A stretch of 64,000 nucleotides of DNA from Owenia fusiformis (taxonomy: Eukaryota > Annelida > Polychaeta > Sabellida > Oweniidae): contig CAIIXF020000004.1 in assembly GCA_903813345.2 (NCBI GenBank), forward strand, positions 17,037,513 to 17,101,512, read 5' to 3'. Within the stretch, counting starts at the first letter, position 1, and every line of letters starts with the position of its first letter. A program made the translations under genes and the position numbers. The notes under the pieces are model-generated. The model was not told the DNA's origin. It saw nothing but the letters and a program-made list of their open reading frames with translations, and did no database searches. Positions 47,556-61,524 of the stretch are shown here, one piece after another.

Positions 47556-49730
47556 GGATCTGTCAGTTTACCTCGTACTTTATTGCAATTAAATGCAGAT
47601 CATAATTGTTCAGTCTTTTGTAGAATGAATGTGTATATCAGAATTTTCGGCGGACAGGCCAGTGCCACTTTGTAGGCATATTTTAAACCCTGGTAAAGTG
47701 AGGCATTAAATATAGTTTTAAAATCTTGACATTTCAGGTGTCAGGCAAAACAAAATTGAAATGCCAAGTGTCTTTCTCGATTATTCCAAATATTACTTTT
47801 TTGACTCCGTTTTTCTTCAGGTTTCCAATTAATAATACATCCAGAAAATTCGATTCGGGAGACACACTGATTCGGGAGACAAACTGATGTTTTATTCAAT
47901 TAAGATCAATAAAGATATAATCAAAAAATTAATGTGAAATTAAAAGAACATGGATACCTCAATAAACAATATGAAGTCAGAAAGTTAACTAGAGCAGGAT
48001 GTTAATATACGATCCTAATACGCATATCAACCAAGCTTTCCCCGTTTAGAGCAGCCAGCACAACACTGGTCCATACAAAGAATTTATAAGTACAAAACAG
48101 TGAAATAATCCCAACAAAATAATCTAGAAATATAGAGTAAGCGGTTTCCTAAAGCAGTTTTAAGAATATCGACAACTTAATTATGATGAAATTCTTGGTT
48201 TCTGAACAAAGTATACCCTTATTATGGTCTAACTCATTACAATTAATACAACAAGGTGTCCATTCATCGATTCACAAATTAAATGAAAGGTAATTCTGTC
48301 GATAAATTGGCGCAATTGGTAGTACGTCATTTTTACGAACGCATTTACGGCGATCGCCTAAGTGGCCACGTCAGTTCTTCGTCATTTCGTCTTTAAGTTA
48401 CTGTGAAATTCACGATCAATAGAAGGCGTATTCTTAATAGAATTGCAATAGGTAACTAGGGTTATTTCTTCTAATCACATCTGAAAAGCGGAATAAAGAT
48501 TTATAAGGAATCTGGTTAAGGATCCTGTGGGTGTTTTGTACGTGCTGTGGTGCATGATGCGCGTGAATGGCAATATAGGTTCCTGTACTTTTGTCCAAAT
48601 TTTAATATTTTTCAATTTAAAACTTATCAACGTTTTGAAATGACTTGTCCAGGACAGAATGTGCCAGCGAAGAATATGATTCATCTGGTTTTCGGTTTTG
48701 TAAATATACGTACGGACTCAATATTCTTTTCCGGTAAATGAAGACACATCGTGTACATGCTTGGATAGACTTGTTAATTAGGTTAAATACTCAGTGCAGT
48801 TAATACAAGAAATCCTTATAAATATAGTATGATCATGTTTATAAGTTTATCTACATATATCCGCCCAGAAAAAATGCACTCAAAATTTTCAGGGCCCCAA
48901 TACTGGGCCTTTTAGGACCTAATTTTTAATTTAACCCAAATAATCAAGAAAATGGGCCTTAAATTTTCAAAATGTGTGCCAAAGTTTTGATTTCAGGGGC
49001 CGAACATTTTTTCAGACTTGAAATTTGGGCTCGCACCCTTGTTTGTTTTCAGATCCGCCCCTGCAAAGTATTATGTTGTTTTAAACACCCCGACATATTG
49101 GTAGTTCTTGAGAATATACACAAGTTAAACATAAGCTACATGCGCATCAACGCAAATATTTAACTGGGCAAAATCGAATGTGTGTAAATCTTTAAAGTTT
49201 TTATTAACATTCTTTAAGTTTATCGCGTGGATATTCAATATTGATCGACATAAACTATTTTGGACAGCTTCTATTAAATGACTTGCACTATTGCTATTAA
49301 ATTATGAGCGTGTGAGGTTTTCCAAAAATATAGTGTCGAGAGCAAGACTCATTACAATACTTAACACTTAATAATCCAAGAGTTACAAAGTGATTAATTG
49401 TAGCTTTGTAGATTCTATCGCTAAGTCAATGATGCGAGATCGTAAGACCATTTAAAGGGTCATTTTCTGGTGGATTACTTTACCGATAATACAGTTTGTT
49501 CTTCAATTGTTGAGTTAATTATTGGGTCATATCACCTGCGTAATTTACTATAGTAATTTTGTAATTGGAAACAGACTAAATGTTTGATCTCGGTTATTAG
49601 TGGTTAATCTAATTGTCATTGCGCCAAACGATTGAGCGCATGCGCAGAACTAATCAAAGAGTGAACAATTTGGATATATGCTCAGCGTTCGTTCTCAACG
49701 CCCTTTATTCAACATCTATAGTCTGGGATC
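47556..49730. other. intergenic upstream of the peptide precursor
   Basis: No exon, RNA gene or clear element recognised. A small GATTCGGGAGACA duplication lies at 47850-47890. 48880-49070 has degenerate GGGCC-rich inverted words typical of repeat debris. No convincing TATA box directly precedes 49731. Confidence 0.4.
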
Positions 49731-50345
49731 ATGAGGCCAATAATAAGCAACTGTTGGACTTTATTTGCAATCGCTGCTTTTTTCTTTACGATTGTTTGCC
49801 CTGAAAGTGCCGCTAACACGGACACTGGAAATGATCTCACAAAATCGACAAAGACAAAAAGAGACGTCGCAGATGCCGCCAGGAACAACCAAGAGTTGGA
49901 ATATGGACTTTATAAACTTTTGTCGGACCCCGTTGGAGAAAAGGGTGATCCGCTTATATCAACATTATTAAATCTTATTCGAGATGAAATTAAAAATGGA
50001 AATGGCGGCAAATTCATTGACTCAATGAAACGAGGCAGTGACCCGAGTTTCAATCCTACAGGCTGGAAGCGCAAACGCTCTGTCGACGATTTCAACCATT
50101 ACGTTGGCCTTGAAATTGCTTTACAAAATATTCAAAACATTTTAGACCAGTATAGTAATTCCGATAGCATGATGGAAAGACCAATCCGAGCAAAACCAGC
50201 ATTCAATCCAACTGGATGGCGGAAAAGGCGCGATTTACGACTACCAGAGAATTATGGCTTGCTCTCTGGTTTACGGCGGTATTTAAAACCACGGCCGATG
50301 ACGAGGGGTGGGGACAAGCCAAACGTAAATCCAACCGGATGGTAA
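49731..50345 (+). CDS. candidate neuropeptide precursor with three NPTGW peptides
   Basis: A single open frame of 204 residues. A signal peptide is evident (basic start, then LFAIAAFFFTIVC, cleavage near residue 27-28). Dibasic sites then cut the rest: TKTKR at 41-44, KR at 100-101, KRKR at 113-116, RKRR at 164-167. Each of three units ends in the same pentapeptide: GSDPSFNPTGW (102-112), AKPAFNPTGW (154-163, with Arg153 before it) and GGDKPNVNPTGW (193-204, ending at the stop). Spacer segments carry related amphipathic stretches (LEYGLYKLL, HYVGLEIAL, ENYGLLSGL). No Gly precedes the basic sites, so the peptides would not be C-terminally amidated by the usual route. The start ATG at 49731 is chosen because it gives the signal peptide. 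I do not recognise the family; NFSPGW of AKH/RPCH is only superficially similar. A peptide hormone role is inferred from architecture. Confidence 0.85.
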   Translation: MRPIISNCWTLFAIAAFFFTIVCPESAANTDTGNDLTKSTKTKRDVADAARNNQELEYGLYKLLSDPVGEKGDPLISTLLNLIRDEIKNGNGGKFIDSMKRGSDPSFNPTGWKRKRSVDDFNHYVGLEIALQNIQNILDQYSNSDSMMERPIRAKPAFNPTGWRKRRDLRLPENYGLLSGLRRYLKPRPMTRGGDKPNVNPTGW

Positions 50346-50955
50346 TGACAATTATATGATCTTGCCTTGCATCTTGCGTCTACCCTGCCTGTATACAACT
50401 TCAATTTTGTGAAATCCTGAATGCTCAACATCTAACTCTTGTATCTGTCTTTTTCTGACTTGCATATTTAGAAACGACTCTATTTCAATCTCCCATTGCA
50501 CGTCTTGTATTCAACATCAGATTTTGATCAAACAGAACAATGAAGAGACTTTCTGCAGAGATATGCATTATTTTCGAATTCTCTGTTGACTATCTGCATC
50601 TTGCGACATTGCATCATATTTGCATGTTCAGCGTTGTGTATTGAAGTATTTGCCGTTACAATTACTACCTTTATGATTATGAAATATTTGGCCATTTAAA
50701 AGTTATTCATCTGTTCAATGGAAAATATTATCTCGGTGACTGGGCATTTTTCTCTAAAATATATAATCTAAAATTGTAAACTCTAAGAGAGTTATGAAAG
50801 ATTGAGACTATCCAAAAAACAAGAAAAACTGTTTTGGCCAGGGTAAGCCATGTCGATGGTTTTGAATGACCATGTACGACACCACTGAACAGATATCTAT
50901 AGTTTGCCAGGTTCTTCCTTGAAACAATCAAGAAAACAATTGCAGTGCAACAATT

Positions 50956-50961
50956 AATAAA
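50956..50961 (+). promoter_or_regulatory. polyadenylation signal candidate, peptide precursor
   Basis: AATAAA lies ~610 nt past the TAA stop at 50343-50345; no closer exact hexamer was noticed. Confidence 0.35.
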
Positions 50962-52003
50962 ATAAGAAATTGCAAGTTTTACGATGCACATTCTATATTT
51001 TCGTTATGTTCGAGAAAATGCTTTTTGTGGACTTTAAGAATAGAATGATGGTCAGAGCCTTCTATATTAGGTAGATGAACTTCTCTTTTAAATTAGCAAA
51101 TCAAAATATTGGAAAGCGAATCTTTTAAAAGGGCTATTAACTCTATAAGGAGTGAGCGGGGAGTGAGGTGTACGTGAGTTTAATCAGGTTCCACAAGGAT
51201 TGTGGGAAGGTACAGTACTTATTTTCATAACAATGACTTATTAGTATTGATACGACAAGAGGTGACTACCCAGTTGTCCCTGTTCTGTGGAAAGCCTATG
51301 GTTCTATAAAGTAGGGACTGTTGACGGGTACTCAAGATTATCAAAATGGCAGTGTTTCGAAAATTTAAAAAAAATCTCTAATACTCGAGGATTTGTGTCT
51401 TAACAATGCTTCTGAATGTTGTACTAGTATTTAGAGTTTACCAATTTAAATTCTAATGATTTTTGAATATCTAGTTACTTCCATAACGTATATAGCGTAT
51501 TCAATGTGAAATGTCAAGTGTCCGACACTAGTTCTGTAGACAAAGCTCTTTTTCAAATTAAGAGAAGCAAAATTAAATTACTGGAAAGGATGATATTTGA
51601 GAGATGCTTCAAAAAATTTACTCTCTCTCTCTCTCTGCTGCAAGTTTGATCGTTCTCAATTTTTTAATGATGCTACGCTGTAAAAAGTATTTTTCTGGTT
51701 TAGGCTATAATCATTATCAAGAGCGAGGTTTAGTTTTATGATTAATATGTTTTAAAGTACTTTGAGGAGGTTAGACACGGGATGTGGCCACTGCGGGCAG
51801 ATTCATCATTGCATCAACAACTATCCATCCAATGAAATGTGAATATTCAATTAAGCCTACGTTCGTAGCATTTTTTAATAAATATAAAAATATCCACAGG
51901 AAACTCAAGTCATGGGTGTCATACTACATGTACCTTGAGATTTATCACCCAGAGTCTATAAGTATAACTACTGTGGTTGAGTAACCCAGTGCGCAGATTA
52001 AAA
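50962..52003. other. intergenic; holds a (CT)n microsatellite
   Basis: A CT run occupies 51620-51636. Otherwise AT-rich sequence with no gene or element recognised. Confidence 0.4.
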
Positions 52004-52005
52004 TA

Positions 52006-52374
52006 TTTTTCACTTGCTGTCCGACAGTCGAAAAATCAATTTTTAGAAAAAGTTCAAATGGCTCAATCGAATCATTTGGTCTACTTACTCATAATTACAT
52101 GTAATTAATAATCTCAAGTATGATGGTCAGGTTTACAAAATATAATGACTTGTCATGTTATGTAATTTTTTGAATCATCCACCATTTTGAAATCTAGAGG
52201 ATTAGGAAGAAGAAAATGTAATTTGACATCATTCTACTCAGCTCTCTGACGAAAGGTAGGAGGTGTAGATAAGTCATGGACCAAATGTATTATATATGGG
52301 GGTAAAACTTAAGAATATGGCCAAATGAGATTTTTTTAAATGGATTTTTCGACTGTCGGACAGCAAATGAAAAA
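52006..52374. mobile_element. TA-flanked MITE with TTTTTCA..TGCTGTCCGACAGTCG ends
   Basis: The left arm TTTTTCACTTGCTGTCCGAC is mirrored by the right arm GTCGGACAGCAAATGAAAAA; TA flanks both sides. It is ~369 bp, with ~45-bp arms that include an internal TGTCCGACA palindrome, and no ORF. Confidence 0.7.
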
Positions 52375-52379
52375 TAGTA

Positions 52380-55060
52380 GAGGTAAAGTTAAAGCTCATT
52401 ATCAGAAACGAAATCGAACAAATGCAAATGATAGTAGGTTGGACTCTCTTTTATAGAATCAATATCAGACTATTCAAAAGTGTAACGCCATATTGACGAT
52501 GATCCTTCTTCATGGCGATAACTCTTCAGATTTCCCCCTAACGCTTCTAGGATGCGCGCTTGAATAAACACCTACAGCTCTAAACATCCTAAAATAAAGT
52601 ACCTTAAAAGCTGAATCTCACCTTGGAAAGTGAAATTGTCGCAATTATTTCATCCCATGCCTTTCCGATTGTTCCAAAAATGCTGTCAAGGAATGCTTTT
52701 TTTGATTTTTCCTTTATATGCTTCTCTTCTAAATCACATAATATCCTTCCATTGAGCGGTTATGAGGCGTGATTGAGGGATATTGAGTACTCAAAACATC
52801 ATGAACATGTTTTTTGTTATTTTTATCACCTGTATCAATTTCAGGACATTATGATACGGACGTCTCAAGGGTCGCACGGCCTTTTATATGAACGAGCGTG
52901 GGTTGTATAATTCTCCGATTTAGAATATATATGCATCGTTTAATCCGATAACATCATCATTTCTAAGATTAAGTTATCCCTTGAGACGAATCTTAAAAAT
53001 ATTTCATTTTCAATTGAGGTTGTCTTATGCAACAATGACAATGAACCCTTTCAAGGTTTTCATTTGATGAAGACCATAGGGAACGTAGAGTAACTTAACA
53101 CAATACCCAAAACAAGATAAGAAATACAATATTTGATAGAGAGACCCAAAGCTACTAAAATTCCCATCACTTAAGATTGCAGTCATTTTAAGGAGCTAAT
53201 TGAATAATCCGATGGCCGTCGAAACTTAAAGGATAAAATATTATTTGATGATAATGTTAAACCTTGAATCAAAGAAGTTGAGATGCTACTAATAAAACTT
53301 GACAATAACAATAACAAACGCATACAGTTTACAAAATGCGTTCCAAGATATATAAACGGAATTACAATAGACAAAATGTAATCAAATATTCCATTACCTC
53401 ACAAAGGACACAGTCAGATTTGGGATGCTTAGTTATGTTGTCAGTTTTATTTGATCTTGTGCTACTTATACAGCTAGTTCCCAGGGGCGAGCACTTAGCA
53501 CCGCTTAGATAGCCAGCAGTTATCACTATCAATATAGAATTCAATGTAATGTTAGTTATTCAATGTAATTCATTACAGAAGGAATAATTAACTCTTTAGT
53601 AGCGATTCACGTCCCTTTAAAATGACTACGTTTGAGTAGATATGTGATGGCGGTTAATAAGTATTGCATTTATATGTTGTTTTAGGATTTTCTACCTTAT
53701 CAATTACAAATGATCGTTTTATAACAAAGTATAGCAATACACCCCTGTCATATGTTTCGCTGCCAGGAGTCCAATTCGGACAGTGTCTAAAGCCTGTTTT
53801 ATTAAATTAGCCCCTAAGCCTAAATAAATTTGGTTCGGAATTTATGACTGTGAACCTCTTTAAACACAATGAGGCTTTAAACACATAACGTTAAAGTTGG
53901 CCAATGGAAAATTTTGCGTTGCCAAACTTTTGGAGGAAAGTGTAAATTAGGTGAAACTATGCAACTTAGCATTTCAAGGGATAAATGTGTTCCATTAAGT
54001 TCTATTATTGTTGCCATACCACTTACACGGTCACTGTGATTCAACTGCAGGGTGGCAAAGAAATGATCTCTCAAGTTATATTCATAAAAAGTTTTGTAAT
54101 ATGTTTCAAAAGAAATGCATCATTCCTTCAATCGTCCCCAATTTTTATATATTCAATCTGGATACAAAATGGTTGAATCACTACCTATCAAAACTAGTTA
54201 ATAACTTGGATTGTTAGTTAGTTTATTGTTTTCATAATGTCGATAATTGATTCATTCTGAAATGTAATGGATTGCTCCAACTGGTTTTTGTTCTATATCG
54301 TATATCAAAAATAGGAATTAAATCCAATTAGAGTCCACGTGTGCACAATATAAAATAAATTAATCATTAGTCCGAACTACAGTTATTGTATGTCCTCAAT
54401 GGTCAGCTCTTAAACCCAAGATACAAATAATTTGAAAACTATGGTCTCTTTTTTAATTAAAATATATTCGTGATGAGGTAATACATCTGAATTATAAACG
54501 GTATTAATGACATCGTTTGTTAACATTTATTTCATTTAAAGGACCACTATTCTTTGTAAATCGCCAAACATTTACAAGAGCTAATCCAAGTTGAGCCCGT
54601 AATGGGCATGTGATCCTAATTTAGAGGAGTATACATTTACATATTCACCACCACCCTGTTTGAGAAACATACACCCACTACCACTCTCACTTAAAGCAGC
54701 TAGTTCTAGATTAATAGATGGCTACTTTCTCAGAGTGAGAGAGAAACAAAGCAAACTGAAATTCGTAAATGTCAATTAACTGTACCTTACGAATCAACTA
54801 CGGGATATTTTGGGATGTGTGAAGATTTCATGAAAGAATATTAAAAACATTTGAAATGAAATCATTTTCCGTGAACTTATTGAACGACCTGGTATATACT
54901 ATTTACAGTTACTACAATGTGATTGTTTGCACAATTCCTTTTTTGTTTATGCGATACACAACTGTTATATGGTCAGACAGCCGGCGGACAATTGCAGCCA
55001 TTTTGCATGCATCGAGGGGTCGCATCAAGGCATTTCTATGGACAGCAAGCGCATGCGCGT
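52380..55060. other. intergenic, nothing recognised
   Basis: AT-rich sequence with only short ORFs of no recognisable family. No RNA gene or long inverted repeat noticed. Confidence 0.4.
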
Positions 55061-55071
55061 ACAATTCGAAG

Positions 55072-55429
55072 CAAGAATGATTGGCTCCCAGTGTCCCAAT
55101 TCGAATCTTAAATCTACAAGCAATTTTTGGCAGTGCTGATTTCTACGGAAAAGAACGCACAAATGAACTGCAAAGAAAATAGTCAATATCCCATGCCAAT
55201 GACCTTATCCGATATCACTACGACTACAAATTCAAAGTCTGCGATCCAAACAATTTAAACTTGATCTTGATCACTTAATCTTGTGTGTTTTAAAATTCTT
55301 TGCTAGGAAATAAGACCAAATTCTGATAGTTAAAATATGGCGACAGTTTGATTTTAAATTTTGTAATCACAACATGACTCAATACTTGGCAGAATATCGA
55401 GTTGGAACCCTGGGAGCCAATCTTCCTTG
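55072..55429. mobile_element. diverged relative of the Mutator-like MITE
   Basis: It shares the terminal ATTGGCTCCCAG / CTGGGAGCCAAT and internal words (GGAAATAAGACCAAA, ATGGCG.C.GTTTGA, CAGAATATCG) with the element at 47242-47546. The flanking 9-mers AATTCGAAG and ACTTTGGAG match at six of nine positions, consistent with an old insertion. Confidence 0.7.
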
Positions 55430-58400
55430 ACTTTGGAGTACATTCCAAGTTTAAAATGAACTCACAAATTCGCTTGGAGAAAATGATCATACGTGAATAA
55501 TTAGCATAAGAATCTTTTACGCATGTTAAATGGATTATGCATGAGCATCGTACTTATATTTTGCAGATGAGAGAATGCCTGGCGACGAATATTCTAGCAA
55601 TCAGACGACAGTTCCTTGTTCCATAATACAAATGAATGGGCTAATATGTGCATCGTGGCATGGACCTACCGTACTAAAATCCTTTAAATTCTAGTTTTAA
55701 ATCAAACTTTCAGTACACTATCTAGAATGGCTATGTGACCCTTGTATGTACCCATGAGCATGTTTATTCCAAAATAATTAAAAATTAAAATGAATAATAT
55801 GGGTAATAGATAGGCCTACTCCTCATTTGCATGTAGTGAAGTATGGTAAAATATACTAAAAAGATTGATTCGATTCAAATGAATGTGCAGATCATAGAAT
55901 GAATTGATTTTGCAGTTATGAATAAATTCATAAATTAGAATTCTGATCTCATGAAATTATTTTGTTCACAAAAGTTGTTGATTGTTAGAATGATTCGAGA
56001 AAGAATAATATGTTCAATGTTTTATGTTGGCAACCAGGAATCGTGATAAGGACTATTTCGTGAGTTTGTGGCTTTAATCCACTCAATTGGGGAGGACGAG
56101 TGTAAACCAAAACAGCCTAGTGACGTCACGACAAGGGGTGAATCAACAGAACATTGCGATAGATTGCTGAGAACCGGTTACTGTTCTTATCCCGCAGTAA
56201 GAAACTACAGGCAGGTCTACCAGTTTGGCGTTTGGCGTTGGAATTATATAAAAGAGATTGGTCACCACCCGCCATTATATTGTTGATCATCATCATTTAC
56301 ATGCAGTTTTGCCCCAGTTTTGCCTCAAGTTGCTGTCACCCCCTCCCCCATTATACGTCTCTTTTCCTGGAGAAGATTGAGAGGGGAGCGAGTTCAGAGA
56401 TTCGATGCAAGACAAATTATTATCAACACATCGAGTGAAATTAGAGGACATACAGGACATTGACCAGTATTTTATGAATTGTTTATTTTCCTTTATATTC
56501 TCAAGCATGTCGTATGAGAAGACAAAATACATTAAGAAGTTGTAACGGTTCAAATCATCTCCATTTGTGCTTTTGTTACTCAACTTCATATTGGTAAGTT
56601 TCAATTCATACACAATGTGTAGTTTTAACATGTTAAGTCGAAAATATTCTACAGGTATAGCCTAATCATCTGAGTCAGGACAATGACGAAAATGGGCCGC
56701 GTAACTAGAAAATGGGTAGTGTGATTTCTGGCACAACTTTGAGGAAAAGAAGTTTTGGATGAAATGTATTCACAATGCAACTAGTTAATCACTAAAATGT
56801 ACTTTTGAGCTAGAAAAATGAATTATTAATGTGATTAATTTTTTAAGACAGGCGAATTATTCCTTGAAAAGTACCAATAACGATTATGCCAGCCGATATA
56901 TTTATATAGATAATTAGTAATCACATGATATATAATCAGCGCTTCATTCTAGATAGTAGGTACACTACACTTTACACCCAATATAAGATTAATTAAAGGG
57001 TTCTTTGTATGATATTCCGTTTGAATGTGCAATGTCTCCTCTCCCACCTCCTTATCAGTCTAAGACATTGTCGATTCAAGCATCCAGTTATTTTATCGAA
57101 ATTGTGTTATTTTCACAAAGAAAACACCAATGAGATTATAGAAAATTCGATTTTATCTCGAGCGTCTTCCACTCGATAAACAATAGGCAAGTGAAACTGG
57201 ATTACAGTATCAAAAACCAATTTGAATCTTCTATGAGATGCTTGACGATGTTATATTAGCGTTTTTCTAGAATATCCGCTAAACGGAATAATCTTATCTT
57301 CGCTCTTTACATGCGGATAAAAGAATTATTGCTTTAAGAAAGTATTACTTTCTACACAATTTGACCAGATCAAAAACCTGCACTATTCTGACCATTTGTA
57401 GCATATTGAGCTTTAATATTTTAAACATTTTAGCCAAGAATTACACTGTATATTGAGCCTAAAATGTGTGATATTAAATGTACAATCATAAAGCTACTGT
57501 AGGACTATTTTCTACAAAAGCAGACACCTTCTTTGAGTTGATAATGTATTTGTAATTAAATGTAGTTTAATTAAAATGTCGGTCACATTGGCGAACCGTC
57601 GGTTCATTTCACGCAGCAATGTCACCACGACAAGTCTCCGACATTTTTGTGGACGGTGTTCAGCGGTTCGTGTTCGGGGTTGGGCGGTCGTCGTCCAGAG
57701 TCTGTAAAGATCGCAGATAGTGCAATTAGCATGTTAATGTTTTGTACAAAGAATTATGAAAGCCTTTTGTTAAAATTTCGAACAAATTTGAAGATCATCT
57801 AAAATGTGAAATTGAGCCATGAGTGAAAAGATAAAATACATTATATTAAGGATATACCAATGTAACCTCCGAAAAAATTGATCATTTTCAATCTCAACGA
57901 TGTAGAGATTCAAAAAAATGTAATAAAAAGGTAGGTCAACGGGTTAGTTTCCCATAAGAAGCTTCTGAAAATGGGTATGGAGTTATCATTTGCACATTTG
58001 AGGTACCATTGATTTCACAGCAAAAACACGTATTTTCCTCTATTCCTTCGATAAAATGATGATTTAGAGAGAATTGACGATTTTTGTCGAGCTTAGATAA
58101 AATTCCTTCATATATAATTACGTACCCTATCCCAACGGTATTTGATAACGTTTTTCCATTAAAAATAAAACATTTTCATTTTAGCATTTTGACACGTTTT
58201 GAATCGAAATGAGTGGTATCGATATGGTGAACTTTTTGAACGCGCGTTTCTCTTAAACCAGTCATCAAAACATTCTGTAAATTTTACACATCGTCAATTA
58301 AATGGTCAACTTTGAATGGTAACATTATAATTTGAAATATATATTTAATACGCTATAGACTATAATAAAAACTCATGCAAATTCTCTAACAAAGTGTTAT

Positions 58401-58940
58401 ATGACGTCATGATAAAACAACACTGAAAATGAGGAGCTCTTAGTTGCTCTACAAGTGATATTCCACGAAGCCCAAATGACTAGTGGAATATCATATTGTG
58501 AGAGTCACAGTTTCAACTGTTATATTTCCCACTCACACTAATGAAATAACAAACTATTGATAACCATAACAATGTAATCCCGGCCGGTTATATATAAAAG
58601 TTAAATTACAATGGACTAAGTTGTGACTGGTGAATATCATATATTCAACGGAAGTCGTGTGACTAATGGATTGATAATAAATTGTCAGATTTACAGATTC
58701 TGGAAAGTATAGAGAATAAAAAAGATAAAGAAATAAGAATGATTTTCGTGGAATAAAACAGTGAATGTCAGCAAATGTAGTCGCATGACAGAGTACCCTT
58801 TGCATTCGTTCGACTTCACTTCTTTAAAGAGAGCTTTGTCTCCGGTAGTTTATAACTACATGTAGTCTCTGCGCGCAGAGTAATGACAGAGTTGTAATCC
58901 AAATCCTGATTGGGTAGTAAGTTTTGTATTCCATATTCTA
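55430..58940. other. intergenic, nothing firmly recognised
   Basis: AT-rich. The ORF at 56068-56286 has no recognisable domain. 57640-57690 (GGACGGTGTTCAGCGGTTCG) resembles a stretch at 45778-45830, so it is probably dispersed repeat. Confidence 0.4.
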
Positions 58941-59383
58941 CAGGGTGGTCAAAAAAAGGAAACCCTTACACCATTTTCTTAATATCTTTGTCATTTTAAG
59001 AAATAACTTTACACATTTGTACATCATTCAATTTCCTACATGCCTACCTTATTTCATGACCATCAGATCGATAGTCACAGTGTTACAGCAATTTAAAGAA
59101 CATTCCTGGTGGCCACAATTGCGCTGTAGAGAAACTTGCACATGTCGTCCAAAATGTCCTTACATTTGAGTCAGTGACAACTGTACAGATTTGCCAACTG
59201 CACGATGATGGCCAAACCTGCAGCAGGTTGTTCAAAGTGCTGCCAAATTGTCTGATGGTCATGAAATATGGTAAGGTGGTAGGAAATTGAATGATTTACA
59301 AATGTGTAAAATATCATGGAGTAATATCTTAAAATGACAAAGATATGAGGAAAATGCAGGGTTTCCGTTTTTTGACCACTCTG
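58941..59383. mobile_element. Tc1/mariner-type MITE, TA-flanked, CAGGGTGGTC ends
   Basis: CAGGGTGGTCAAAAAAAGG on the left is mirrored by a right end reading CAGAGTGGTCAAAAAACGG on the other strand. TA lies outside each end (58939-58940 and 59384-59385). The arms pair over ~130 bp. No transposase frame is present. Confidence 0.85.
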
Positions 59384-59385
59384 TA

Positions 59386-61520
59386 TTTTGATATGCTAGA
59401 TCTAAAAAATACATTTTATCTAAGTCATCGTTTGAGATAAAGCCAAACAATCACAAAGGGTAGTTTCGGGCTTGACATGCGATGGAGTAGAATTGGGGTG
59501 GTATATCCTCATGTTCAGAAATTGTAATACTCCCTGCTTGACAAAACTTATTACATATACCTCATCTACATCTTTCACGTTTGTACAAATAGCGATTAAA
59601 TATTCCTACTAATTATTAGTTGATTATTAACTTATAAATATTCTACGTATATAGAAAAGAGAAAATTCAGTGAACTACTATTTTGTACTTTTAAAAAGTA
59701 GGTCACTGAATTTTCGGATTGTTCATACATCGTAGAAGATCATTAAACATCAACTAATATTTTAGGTGCATTTATGTTATCTTTGCGCAAAACTGAAAGA
59801 TGTAGACCATACATGGAATGAGTTATGCATACGGAACTACCTTAAGGTACTCTGCCCTATTGCACGCGTGATACAAAGAATACAAGTTCTTCAGATCCCA
59901 TACAAGTCATGTTAATTCCTGGATTACATATCATTTTGCCAATAAAGCTAACAGGAAATGATATTGGAGTATAATGTGGAGTCATCCAGACAAATGTAAA
60001 ACTAACTTTCTACGTATTTTCGAACTACTTGGCTATATTGACACAGGAGCTTATAAAATGTTATAACGATTTGTAAAACACAGGGCTGTTGATGATTAAA
60101 TATGCAGATAATGGGCAAAGTGACGATTTATTCGTTCCTTAATTAATTGCAACGTAAAGGCTTATATGAACTGGCGTGGGGGTCGTCTAAAAGGAGTGAA
60201 GCTAACATAATTAAGAGGGTGTCGTACTGGATGTGATTTACAACCTGGGTACAAGTGGTCGATTGCAAGTAAATCGTGGCAGTTAAGGAAGAGTTTGGCA
60301 TAAAAGGATGTGATTGCATTAAAGCATTACTTACTGCTGCAACTCATACAATATCCGCATTATGTTCATTATTACCCTAAATCTAGATCTAATATTAGAC
60401 TATATTGTGATACACTGTATTATCAATCGGTCGATTTATTGGGACTTGCGCGTGTTAAAAATATTTCAAAACATTTTCACTTATATTTTGTTTTATTCAG
60501 TGTAGACATATGTTCCTGAAATCTGACTTCGTTACTAACGTCTTCATTCCAGGTTACACTTTATTTCAAACGAAATATAAGAGTATTACAAATGTCCAAT
60601 GGTTTCTACTATGATTAGATTGGACATCCAATGCAAATGGCCGTTTGGTTCAATGTGCCAAGTAAAACTAGTTCCAGAGGAACACTATAAAAGTCATGCC
60701 TATTTTTGGTCGCTCATTCTAGTCCGGTTTTCAAATTCATCGATACAATTTTCTAGTGTCTTTGATACACGCAAAACAAAGATAGGTTCTGTCCCTCTGT
60801 ATGTTCTTGTCCTCGAGACATAATAGTACGAAACATTTTATCTAAATAACGATTCCGTGTATTCAATCCTCAAAACATGTTAAGTATTTCGCCCTGGATC
60901 ATTTCATCGATACTGTCGGAAAATCCCCTTCGACTAAAATAAAATGTTAGTGATGAACAAACTTTTAGCGAAAATTGATGAAAATTCACAACTTTGTTTT
61001 TGTTGTTTACAGGTCTCTAGAGCTGAATTCCTATTAGCAGGCAAATCAGAAATCAGATCAATTCGCCCTGGGAAGCAGTTTTGAATTTAAAGTACGACGA
61101 ATCCTTTTAGTTGGATGAAAATAGCAGAACATTGTCAGATTGGATGATGAATTTTAAAAATTCAAGCAGAAGATTTCCAGGGAATACGTGTACGGTTCAT
61201 AAAGACATGCAAGAAATTAAAATTCATTAGGATGTCGTTTCAATCGAAATTACTTTCCGGTACTTGTGTAACTTATAATATAAACAAATCTTATACAGTT
61301 CCGTTTTCCCCTTTATTCGCGTCATCTCTAACCTAAAGTTAATTATGTCATCATTTATCCTTAACTTGAACAATCAATGCAAAGGACTGCGTAGATTCAT
61401 TGTTTCCAGTCGTTGCTTCATGTACTACATGGAAATGCATAGTGTATTTTCGTTCGAAAAAACAGTGTAATTTTGTTTTGTAGTCTGTAAACGTTTCAGT
61501 AGTTTTTCCTAAGTTTCCTA
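59386..61520. other. intergenic, nothing recognised
   Basis: AT-rich. A small imperfect hairpin (GAAAATTCAGTGA.CTACT with its inverse) lies at 59662-59715. No gene noticed. Confidence 0.4.
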
Positions 61521-61524
61521 ATAC

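Noticed and set aside
49731-50345. Adipokinetic hormone or RPCH gene, because FNPTGW resembles NFSPGW
   Set aside because: AKH peptides start with pyroglutamate directly after the signal peptide and are amidated through a Gly; here three non-amidated units lie deep in the precursor.
56068-56286. 72-codon ORF as a gene or exon
   Set aside because: No family resemblance, no convincing splice partners and no support beyond being open.
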